This document shows, piece by piece, positions 37,235 to 47,348 of a DNA stretch of 64,000 nucleotides. Below the pieces are notes generated by a model. It was not told the DNA's origin, ran no database searches, and saw only the letters and a list, made by a program, of their open reading frames with translations. The DNA lies in the NCBI GenBank assembly GCA_030068075.1, contig CM057827.1:74538500-74602499 (forward strand), in the 5' to 3' direction. Both the position numbers and the translations under genes were made by a program. Source of the stretch: Paguma larvata (lineage: Eukaryota > Chordata > Mammalia > Carnivora > Viverridae). Position 1 is the first letter of the stretch; every line of letters starts with the position of its first letter.

Positions 37235-37345
37235 TCTTTCTAAATATTTTTAAAGTTATCTCTATACCCAGTGCAGGGTTGAACACATGAGCCTAAGATC
37301 AAGAGTTGCATGCTCTATCAACTGAGCCAACCAGGCACCCCAGTC
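37235..37345 (-). repeat. Antisense CanSINE 5' part, unit 2
   Basis: The plus strand reads 'gatcaagagttgcatgctc', then 'caactgagccaaccaggc' and ACCCC, the reverse complement of a CanSINE head. Counterpart of 8186-8312. Confidence 0.8.
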
Positions 37346-38361
37346 TTTTTAAATTTTATTATCTTCAAAGGTCAATTAAAATCCCAAATACTCCTCATAG
37401 CTTTGTTAATAATTTTCCTTATTACTGATTTACTATTTTGCTAACTCCTGTTAGTTAGAAAATAGTTGAAAAAAATAAATACTTACAGTAGCCATGGCTA
37501 ATAGTCTCCTCCTGAGAAGGCACCTAAGGCTTTATAGCATATTTCTTGGTAGGGATCAAAGAGCATTTAATCTCAAGCCTATACTCAGCACTAAAGTTTA
37601 TTTTCCTGATTCTATGGAATAATCTGAGATGCAGAAAAAAATACATCAGAGAGAAAAGAGAAAGAATGAAGATTTAAAATGTAGGGGGAAATGGGGAAAG
37701 GGGGAAATTAGGGAAAATCTATATGGTAAAGAAACAAAAAAGAAACTGTTAGGAAAAATAGAGAAAAGGTTATACACAGTTTATATGGTATTAAATATAG
37801 CAGCCAAGGTTACTAAGAACCCAAGTAAATTAAAGAGAACATCAACCTCCCACCTTTAATTCACTGATTCAGTGTTGCTCCTGACTTTGACATTGAGTTG
37901 CATTTAAGGAAGGCAGATGCTTCTAATACCTACCCTGTCAGGTTCACAGAGTTTCTGTGAAAATCACACATGACAATGAATGGACAGACTGCCTTTTATA
38001 CCATACAGTGACATACACAAGTAATTCACGGTAAAATATTTAACTGTTTTTTTAATGACTTGAGAAGTTGAGACATATACCAAGCAGAAGGAGGAGGCAA
38101 TCAGATCAACAGAAAACAGGCATGTGAAATTCTCCCCACTGTGTTTTCTGTGTGTTTTACTATCCCAGGAGGGTGTTCCGTCCTTCAGTTTCTGCTGCTG
38201 ATGGTCACAGTAATTTCCAAATGTGCTATTCTTCTACATGGTGGACTTATTGCATAGCTATAGACTCACAGTCAAAAGTCCAGAAATCATTTCCAAATTT
38301 TCATCTCTATATTCTTCAATCCTAAAAATACAAAAATTCACAGATTGCCTTACACACATCA
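37346..38361. other. Non-coding interval with purine-rich tract, unit 2
   Basis: Collinear with unit 1 at 8313-9741, except that about 430 bp is missing near 37470. A purine-rich tract lies at 37629-37760. No gene. Confidence 0.55.
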
Positions 38362-38580
38362 TAGTACAATGATTAGCAGCTTGGGCCTTGATGGCACGCA
38401 ATGCTTTGTGAGCATGCCAAAAGCAATAGAACTCTCAGAGCTTCAGTATTCTCATAATAATGTGGAGATAATAATACCTCCCTGCAGGGTGTTATGAGAA
38501 ATAAATGATATAAATAAACTTGTGTAACTCAGCAGCTACCACATAGTATGTCACAACAAATGTTAACTCTTATATGCTGA
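38362..38580 (+). repeat. MIR SINE fragment, unit 2
   Basis: Counterpart of 9742-9968; 'gtacaatgattagcagcttgg' head, the 'aatgtggagataataatacc' segment and the 'cagctaccacatagtatg' end. Confidence 0.72.
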
Positions 38581-39987
38581 AGAATAACTACAAGAGTGAC
38601 TTCTAAGGACAGAAAATTATTCTTCAATTTCTGAAACTTCCATTATTCTGGGGCATAGACACTAGACCAGGTTTTAGGCAAACTTTTCAAATCCACACTT
38701 GCATTCAATCACTTAAGCTTTTTTCCCAAATAACAGTGGTGCTCTTTAGTGGAAATACTAATCAAAGACTGTCTAAGGGATGCAAGAAGCATCTTTGTAT
38801 TCTGACCAGGCTGTGCCCCTTTCTTGTCTGCTGTTCCCACAATCCAAAGCCATAAATTTCTATTTAAAACAAATATTTTTTTCTGACCACCACAGATAAC
38901 ACTGGACATTTCCTGGTCCTTAGTGATAAGAGGGAGAAGGGAATGGAGAAAGAGCCAAGGCAGGTGTTTTAAGAAATTTTTGAAGGCTATACCCATCTAG
39001 ACTCAAATACGTGCTGATCTGCCAGTAACACAGAGGTTTCTTTCACACTGCCGTTTTCACAAGGCATGCAAAATTCTTTCATTGTTACCTCCACTTTAAT
39101 CGTACGAGGGGAGAAAGCAGAGGTACTTCAGGCACATTATACTTACATTCAAAACAAAGTCTTAGGTATGTTATTCCCCATTCTTCTCACTTACTCATTT
39201 TGTTAAAGTGGATTTGCTTACTAAGTGCCAGATCTCAAGTGGACCAATGTTGTACAAAGTCAATCCTTACCCAACCTGTATACAAATATACTTCAGGCAT
39301 TGCATGATGCATGTCATAGAAGTAAACTAACCCTCTAATTAAGAGAGTGGGAATAGGTAACTATAGTGACAAAAAAAAGGCAGCATAGCAGATGGGGAAT
39401 GTGTGTAGCTTTAAGAATTGGTAAATATTACAATACACAGAGTCTAAAAATGTCACTTCAAGCAGATGGTCAAATATGAAAACCAGGTAAGTTTGATGTT
39501 CACTGGGTTAATGCTGAAGGATGCAGATGGTCTACAGAATAGATATTGGTTTTGCAGAAGAGAAAAAATGAGAAAAATTGTAGAGATTCCTTTGTGCCTC
39601 ATAATAGGAACTAAAATAGATATTCAAGAAAGATTAAATGAATGCACGGAGTCAATGAAGAAAAGGGTGCAAGGAATTGGTGATAAACCAGGAAATTGGA
39701 AAGAAGCTCCTTCTGTAAGTGTGATGGGTCATTTGGAGAAAAGAAAGAAGGGAGGGAGGAAGTTCTCTAAAGAGAATGCTGAAATAAAGCAGCTCTTGGA
39801 GGGCGAAAAACATATGTATGTAAACTATAAGGTTTCAGCTTTAAGAGCAACAAAGCAAAAACAAAAATATTAAGAAATACACAAAAACTTGGTCACCAAT
39901 TAAAGTTGGAGTGAACATGAAGAGTGACATCAAAGACGACACCAAGATATGAGCATAAATAGAACGGACAATGGCAGATTCATTTTT
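38581..39987. other. Duplicated non-coding interval, unit 2
   Basis: Collinear with 9969-11370. An open frame at 39466-39873 is not open in the unit 1 copy and looks like chance within old repeat sequence. No gene. Confidence 0.5.
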
Positions 39988-40003
39988 AAGAATAAGAATG
40001 TTG

Positions 40004-40811
40004 TTCAGATGGCCAACAGACACATGAAACGATGCTCAATGTCACTCATCATCAGGGAAATACAAATCAAAACTACACTGAGATACCACCTCACACCAGT
40101 CAGAGTGGCTAAAATGAACAAATCAGGAAACTATAGATGCTGGCGAGGATGTGGAGAAGTAGGCACCCTCCTACACTGTTGGTGGGAATGCAAACTGGTG
40201 CAGCCACTCTGGAAAACGGTGTGGAGGTTCCTCAAAAAAATGAAAATAGAGCTACCCTATGACCCAGCAATAGCCCTGCTAGGAATCTACCCAAGAGACA
40301 CAGGAATGCTGATGCATAGGAGCACGTGTACCCCAATGTTCATAGCAGCACTTTCGACAATAGCCAAATCATGGAAAGAGACCAAGTGCCCATCAACTGA
40401 CGAATGGATAAAGAAGTTATGGTACTTATATACAATGGACTACTACGTGGCAATGAGAAAAAATGAAATCTGGCCATGTGTAGCAACATGGATGGAACTG
40501 GAGGGTATTATGTTAAGTGAAATAAGTCAGTCAGAAAAAGACAGATACCATATGTTTCCACGAATAGGTGGACTTTGTGAAACTAAGCAAAAACCAGGGG
40601 GAGGGGAAGAGGGGAAAGAAAAAAAAGACACAGAGAGGGAGGGAGATAAAACATAAGAGACTCTCAAAGACTAAGAAAAAACTGAGGGTGAGGGGGATGA
40701 GGGAGGGGGGAGAGGGGGTGATGGGCATTAAAAAGGGCACATGTTGGGATGAACACTGGGTGTTATATGTAAACCAATTTGAAAATAAACTATTATAATA
40801 AAAAAAAAAAA
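40004..40811 (+). mobile_element. 5'-truncated young L1, private to unit 2
   Basis: The last 0.8 kb of an L1. About 190 codons of the ORF2 C-terminus are still open ([20 protein letters not shown] zinc-knuckle-like segment, then a stretch ending SEISQSEKD). A G-rich 3' UTR and a poly(A) tail of about 14 A follow. AAGAATAAGAATGTTG flanks it perfectly at 39988-40003 and 40812-40827. Unit 1 (about 11365-11395) has the empty site, so it inserted after the duplication. Confidence 0.95.
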
Positions 40812-40827
40812 AAGAATAAGAATGTTG

Positions 40828-41430
40828 GACACAGAATTTGTGGGGAAGGAGAAAATAGATTATTGCATTTATATTAGACAATCTGAGTTTCAGATACTAG
40901 TGAGATGTCCGAGTGGAAATATGACTCACGATATCTTGGAAGAAATAAACGTTCAAATATAACTGTATACCTATCCATATGAATAAATAATAATAATAAT
41001 ATAATAATAATAATAATTCACAAGAGTGAATAAGGTCTCTGAGGGAAAGTGTTCAGAGGGGGAAAAAAAAAGGAAAGACCCAAGCATATAGAAGGTCACA
41101 GTGATAATGTGAAAGGTGACAAAGGTGCCAACAAATAGACAAAACAATCACAGAGGTCAATTACTGGTGAGCCAGAGAACCCAGAATTGAAAAGTAAGTC
41201 AAAATGAAGGATGAAAATCGAAGAAAGAAAGGGAAGGAGTAGAGAAATTTTATGACAGTGAAGAAAATGTGATGAGACAGTAAAAATATATGTAAGAAAA
41301 TTGAGATACCAATTTACATGAGTTTTTTTGCTTGTAAATGGGCAGTTTAGTGTATCATAGACACATTCATGAATAAATATTTTAATGAATGAGAAAGAAT
41401 TGCCAATGAACGGAATAAGGACATGTCTCC
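40828..41430. other. Duplicated non-coding interval with ATA repeat, unit 2
   Basis: Continues collinearity with unit 1 at 11390-12000. An (ATA)n-type microsatellite at 40984-41018 is specific to this copy. No gene. Confidence 0.6.
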
Positions 41431-42270
41431 ATTAGGGGCTAGATGACAATGTGTTTAGAGAACCTGCATACCATCTTGTTTTGACACACACCCTCAATAT
41501 TCAACACCTTGAAACCAATCAGAGCTGTGACCATTAGGATGAGGGAGGAGCGGTGGAATGGCAGATGAGGCAGAAGCTAGAAAAGGGATGGAGTTTCCAG
41601 GCACTGAACAGATGGGCCACGTGGCTAAGCTGACCATAAATCACAGGCCATAAAGGAAGTCACAGAGACTGAAAAAATAACTAAAAACTACACAAAATAA
41701 AAAAGCACAAGCTCAAACAGTAGGAAACTCGAAAAGGAAGATAGTCATATGATAAACTCTGAGTCTTCTGTGATATTCTTCTACAGCTTTATTCTTACTC
41801 TTTGAGGTCCAGAAGTACATTTTCCCCTACTCCTGCGCTCAACTGCCCGTATACAATGACTGTCCTCATAGGCCTGGTTCCCGCTCCATCTTCCTTCTCT
41901 AGGATTCCATCAGAAACATGCCCCATAGAACGCTGACATCACTGGTGAGTGGAGGAAAACACTTTTTGCATTCCTGGAACAAGAAACCTTAGCTTGCTGA
42001 TTTACTCACTATAGATTTTCCTTCTGTCCCTCCCACTTACCTGCTTTGCCAAGAAAATTGAAAGAATAGCATCATGAAAGATTCAGATACATTATAGTTC
42101 CCCCAAAATCAAAGGGATCCTATACAGGATCATTAAAGACACTCACAAGGAGCTATATAAAACAGTCAGTGTGGCAGCTAACTGTATCCCCAGGAGGCAG
42201 TGACCAAGTGATGCTGCAGAGATCTGGGATTGCCAACCTGAAATTACTTGACCTGGGGGAATTATTGCCT
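41431..42270 (-). promoter_or_regulatory. Conserved block: candidate OR 2 promoter
   Basis: Near-identical counterpart of 12001-12840. TATATAAAA is kept near 42154. The ATCCCCAGGAGG O/E-like motif is kept near 42186. The second motif is altered to TTCCCCCAGGTCA (minus strand, near 42250), which could weaken it. Function is inferred from conservation and motif content. Confidence 0.48.
42041..42125 (-). other. Candidate 5' non-coding exon of OR 2
   Basis: The minus strand reads GGCAAAGCAG/GTAAGTGGGAG, with the donor at 42041/42040. It would pair with the acceptor at 34704, giving an intron of about 7.34 kb. The exon 5' end is a guess. Confidence 0.45.
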
Positions 42271-43457
42271 ATGATTGTTTTGGTTTTCCCAAAAACAAGC
42301 CAAGCCAAAAAGCTAACAGTGTTAACAAGAAAAAAAATGAGACACATTTCGTTTTCTAACAAGCAGGCCTTTTCCATTTTTTAGAGTGGCTTTAAATCTT
42401 AATTTCATGATGCTTAAAGGTTAATTCCAGAGCAACATTAAAAAACTATCCTTTATAAGTTTTAACCATTTATTCCTTTCTATGTGGATTACCATAATAA
42501 TATTCAACTTAAACACAGAATATATCAAAAACTATGGAGAATAATACATGGAGATAAAACCATATTATACTGCATGAGAAAGTAGAGAGAATATATAATG
42601 AGATTTAAATTGATTTCATATATAACGCTTTTATACATATGCTAATGAATACTGACAACCATGCTGTGAAGCAGGTGTTGTCTCCTAATCTCAAATTATA
42701 TTTCGTTAAAAATTATACAGGTATTAGAAGTCTGATGTATATATGAATTTAGAACTGTCCTAAAATTTTCTTCTCTTTCTCTTATAGCTGACTTCCTTAA
42801 ATTACAGAAAAGTCACTATTACTGAATATATTCATGAAGCACATATGATCTTGAATCCAAATTTAAGCAGGTACAACAGCAAAAATCAAACTAGATTAAC
42901 CTCAGTTGTGTAAATAAATGCAGACTTCCAGACTAAGAGTCCAAACATAACATGCTTCTTCTTTCCTCTTCCTTTATCCCAGAAAAAAAACAGAACTGTA
43001 AACTCCATCCTTAGGCTAGGAAATAGATCTACAACTCTAAGCCATGAGACATTATGAATTAATGAGATTAAAAAAAATTATGTGCAATAAAATTTGACAC
43101 AGGACAAGAGTGAATACCGAAATAAAAATCATGCCTCCTAGAATCTTGAGCTAGTCAGTAAACTCAGCAATCTCAAAAAGAGATGGATATACTTCAGAAA
43201 ACGACAGTGATCTTTCCTTTGAACAGAAACATGGGACTGTGTGAACCCTCAGTCCAAAGAGTAACCAAGGAAAGAAACTTAAATGGAAAGACAAAGATAT
43301 GGCACTTTGATATTAGTAAGCCATTAGTGGCAGAATGAAAGAAAACTTAAGGCGGGGGAGAGGAGTGTGGAGAAGTAGCTAAACACCTGAATATTCCCAT
43401 TATATAAAGAAAAGAATAAATTATAAGACAAGTGACCAAAATTAACATATATGGAGT
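42271..43457. other. Duplicated non-coding interval, unit 2
   Basis: Collinear with unit 1 at 12841-13986, ending at the L1 junction. No gene. Confidence 0.55.
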
Positions 43458-44466
43458 AAAAGAAACACGGCAGAGAAGTAGGGGGACCCGGTCTTCCTGC
43501 GTTCCTCAAACAAAGAAAGACTGATGCCAAAGAACTCTCAATTCCAAGAGTCTTGGAGCAAAGGAGTTAGAGTCTACAAGAAGGAAAATGCAAAATCCAG
43601 GAAGCACCTAAGTGTGTGAGTGCAAACTAGGGGTGATAAAACTGACCACAGAGGTACTGAAGGGAGGGAGTCACTTTTTCAGAAAGACAAAGGGAAGAGA
43701 AAGAGTGGCTGGAGAAACATAGGACTGTATCTAGACAAGAGAAAAACCTCAGATGGGGACGGAGACGGAGCCTATCATCCATTCCCTATCCACAGGGCTT
43801 TCAAAGAGAAGTCCTGTTTCTAACAGCACAGCTTTCTTCAGACAGTGTCTCGCAGCCCCAGACCACATAACTTGGAGGTGGGGAGTCACCAGTGGATGGG
43901 TGATACAGCCAGGACGCAATCCACACCAGGGAAACCGGGCAGAGCGGTCAGAGCAAATTTAAAAACCCTGGGGCACAGGACCGTGCAACTAATCTCACTG
44001 CATCTGTATCCCTGGCAGACTGAGGATGGAAACAAAGGGGTGATTTGGGACTCTTGGTCCATGAGGAAGGGACAGCGGGGATGCCATATTTCTCCCCATA
44101 GCCAGCAAGAGACCTCAGGGATTGGTCCACTAGCCCACAGTGGAGGCAGGACCTGCCTACACCAAACCACACCCCTCCTCACAAGAGAGCCACATTACTA
44201 CGGGAGCCAGACAGATACTGTGAAACAAGGACTGCAGCATTGCCTGGATTAACTCCAGGGCTACCTCAAGGAACAAACCAAAGAACACCTGGTAGAGGGC
44301 AACAGAAGTCACAACAACAGAGAGAAAGTAACACTCTCCAAAAAAACACCTTTCAAAAGGCCAAGCCCCAGACAATATATGAGCCCCACTTAATATAGCA
44401 GTACCTGCAGAGGCAGAGCACATAACAATCTTTTAAAATGTATAAGGGGCAGAAAACTAGCCAAAA

Positions 44467-44953
44467 TGACAAAACTGAAAAATTCTCAAAAGACATTACG
44501 GGAAGTAGTGAGAGCTTAAGAATGGATGAAAAACGATATAAGCACTGTAGCAGAACACGAATATAGAATGACAGTCATAAAACTAATCACTGGGCTTGAA
44601 AAAATCATAGAAGACAGCAGGGAATCCATCGCTGCAGAGATCAAGGACTTTAAAATGGTCAGGATGAATTTGAAAATGCTCTAAATGAGGTCCAAAACAA
44701 ATTGGAGACAGCCACAGTGTGTATTGAAGAGGAAAAAGAGAGAACAGGTGAATTAGAAGATAAAATTATGGAAAAAGAGTAAGCAGAGAAAAAGAGAGAA
44801 AAACTGATCCAGGAAAGGAGAATGCAAGAGTTGAGCAATGCAATCGAAAGAGCAATATCCACGTCATAGGAATTCCAGAGGAAGAAGAGAGAGAGAAAGA
44901 AGCTGAAAGGGTACTTGAAGAAAACATTGCTGAGAACTTCCCCAACATAGAAA
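44467..44953 (+). pseudogene. L1-A ORF1 relic, first part
   Basis: Begins with the MTKLKNSQK type start after 'ctagccaaa' and holds the N-terminal and coiled-coil region, with early stops. It is cut by the L1-B insertion; the remainder is at 51466-51847. Confidence 0.75.
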
Positions 44954-44964
44954 AAGAAACAGGA

Positions 44965-46413
44965 GGGGGGGCCAAGATGGCAGAGGAGTAGGGAGGCCCA
45001 AAGTTTCCCTTGTTTTCTGAATTGAGAGGGACTGAAACAGAGAGATTCTCAACTCTAAGAATCTGGCAGAAAAGGTGTAGCAGCCTACAAGGAACAGAAG
45101 GAACATAGACAACGCCCTAGGACCGTGAGTTTAATCTAAAACGGACAAAAAAGAACTCGGGAAGCTGAGCTGAGGGCAGGGTGAGCCAGGGACAGTGGGG
45201 AGATGCCCAACATCCAAAGGAGAGGGTCAGAGAGGAGGAAACCACCACCATCCAGCCCCTAAAGACAGGGCTTAGAAGGAGAATCTCTGTGTCTAACAGC
45301 AGAACTCAGCAGAACTCTCCTTGTGCGGGGACTGCGGAGGGAGGCACAGTCAGCCCGCCTGGCGCAGAGTTGCTCAGCCGCCAGCAGCATGGAGAGCGAG
45401 CGACGGCTGGGACCGCTGCCACTGCTGTCGCCTGAGCAGGGAGTGCGCGCCAGGCGCTGCCGCCAGCCGAGCATGGAGCCCTCAGCGCCCAGCGACGGGC
45501 TGCCAGCGGTGCCCCGAGTCACCTGTGGAGCACCTCTAACCCCCGGCACATTTGCGGCAAGATCGGGGGTGGCAGGCAGGTGCCCACCAACCAGTGGACC
45601 GCACTGCACCGGCGCCGTTAGCGGAGTGAGAACAGAAACAAGGGGGCAAGTGGAAGCCCTGGGAGTGAGAACAAAGGACTGAAGGGACGTCATTGTTGTC
45701 TTACGGGTCCACAAGAACCAGCCCCAGGAAGTCACCCCCAGAGCCATCCCTGACCCAGTGGAGACGACCCGCCTACACTAAACCACGCCCATCCGCATAG
45801 GAGTGACACCTCTCAACGGGAGCTACAGAGGCTAAGTTCAGACCGCTGCCTAGAGTAACTCCAGGTCATTTCTTTTTTAAATATATGCTCCCCGTTATTC
45901 TTCTTACTGATCCCCACTCCTGAGCTGACTATCCAGGGTCCTGGCTGACTTAAACAGAATCTTAACCCACTCTCTCAAGGCATGTTCTACACCTCCTTCT
46001 GTACTTCCCTATTTCTCTCTCTGGAATAACCAGGCCACATAATCTCATCTGAGCAATTTGTCTTCATTCCATTTTCCTTGCAACCGTCCTTATTCTGATT
46101 TCTCTCAGTCTGGATTAAGCTCTTTAGTCACTCGACCTGGGCAAAGATCATTTCCTTCTTCCCCCCGCAACTGTCATTATTCTCTCTATAGACACTCTGC
46201 CACCAGCACAATACATACCCCGTCCTTAACGTGTAGCTGGTACTTCAGGACATTGCCCTCAGAGTGTCATTTGTTATTCTTTTTTCTGTTGTGAACCGCT
46301 TGTCTGTATCTTTTGTTGCTACGTTTGAGTATTTCAGTTGTCTGTTTGTCTGTCAGTCTGTTTCCCTTTCCAGGGCAACTCCAAGAAACAATCCAAAACA
46401 CACTTAGCCAAAA
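44965..46413 (+). promoter_or_regulatory. L1-B 5' UTR with CpG-rich internal promoter region
   Basis: The segment 45310-45700 is the most GC/CpG-rich part of the window, as expected for an L1 5' UTR promoter. A splice-donor-like CC/GTGAGT lies at 45125. A second donor-like CAG/GTCATT lies at 45865. A pyrimidine-rich run ends in TTTCCCTTTCCAG/GG at 46373, 40 nt before ORF1. The stretch 45865-46373 is AT/pyrimidine-rich and unlike the rest of the 5' UTR. Confidence 0.65.
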
Positions 46414-47301
46414 TGACAAAAAGGAGAATTCTCCTCGAAACAATCTACAGGAAGTAGTGACAGCTCAAGAATTGATGAAAACAGATATAAGCAACATAAC
46501 AGAGCACGAATATGAAATGATAATCATATAACTAGTCGCTGGGCTTGAAAAAAGTATAGATGAATGCATGGGGTCCTGCGCAGCAGAGTTCAAAGACCTT
46601 AAAAATGGTCAGAAAGAATTTTAAAAGGCCTTGGATGAAATACAAGGCAAACTGGAAGCAGCCACAGCACAGATTGAACAGGTAGAAGAGTAAGTGCATT
46701 AGAAGATAAACTTATGGAAAAAGAGGAAGCAGATAAAGAGAGAGAGAAGCTGATCCAGGAACAGGAAAGGAGAATTCGAGAGCTGAGCGATGCACTCAAA
46801 AGAAACAATATCCATATCATAGGAGTTCCAGAGGAAGAAGAGAAAGAGAAAGGAGTCAAAGGGGTACTTGAACAAATCATTGCTGAGAACTTCCCCAACA
46901 TGAGGAAGGAAATGTGCATGGAAATCCAAGAGGCACAGAGAACTCCCCTCAGATATAACTTGAATAGACCCTCTGCACAACACATCATTGTGAAATTGGC
47001 CAAATATAAAGACAGAGAGAGAATCCTGAAAGCAGCTAGAGAAAAAAGGTACTTAACATACAAGGGCAGATACATAAGGATAGTAGCAGACTTATCTACA
47101 GAAACATGGCAAGCCAGAAAGGAATGGCAGGATATCTTCAACATGATGAGCTGGCAGGATATGCAACCAAGAATCCTGTACCCAGCTAGCCTGTCATTCA
47201 GAATAGAAGGAGAGATTAAGGTTTTCCCCAGCAAACAAAATCTGAAGGAATTCATCTCCAACAAGCCAGCACTGCAAGAGATCCTGACGGGCACCCTATG
47301 A
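46414..47301 (+). pseudogene. L1-B ORF1, disrupted
   Basis: The start at 46414 reads through NNLQEVVTAQELMKTDISN and meets a stop near 46531. Further stops occur near 46621 and 46690. The frame 46714-47301 is then open for 195 codons, covering the end of the coiled coil, the RRM (NNIHIIGVPEEEEKEKG) and the C-terminal domain up to EILTGTL. It cannot make a full-length chaperone. Confidence 0.85.
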
Positions 47302-47348
47302 AGGAAAGGTTGCAAAGAACACAAACTACCAGAGACAGACTTACAAGC

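Noticed and set aside
39466..39873. 135-codon plus frame
   Set aside because: The unit 1 counterpart (10837-11240) is interrupted by stops, and the sequence looks like an old interspersed repeat.
43845..44252. 135-codon frame and overlapping minus frames at 43886-44182
   Set aside because: They are inside the L1-A 5' UTR, where GC-richer sequence opens chance frames; nothing supports a gene.
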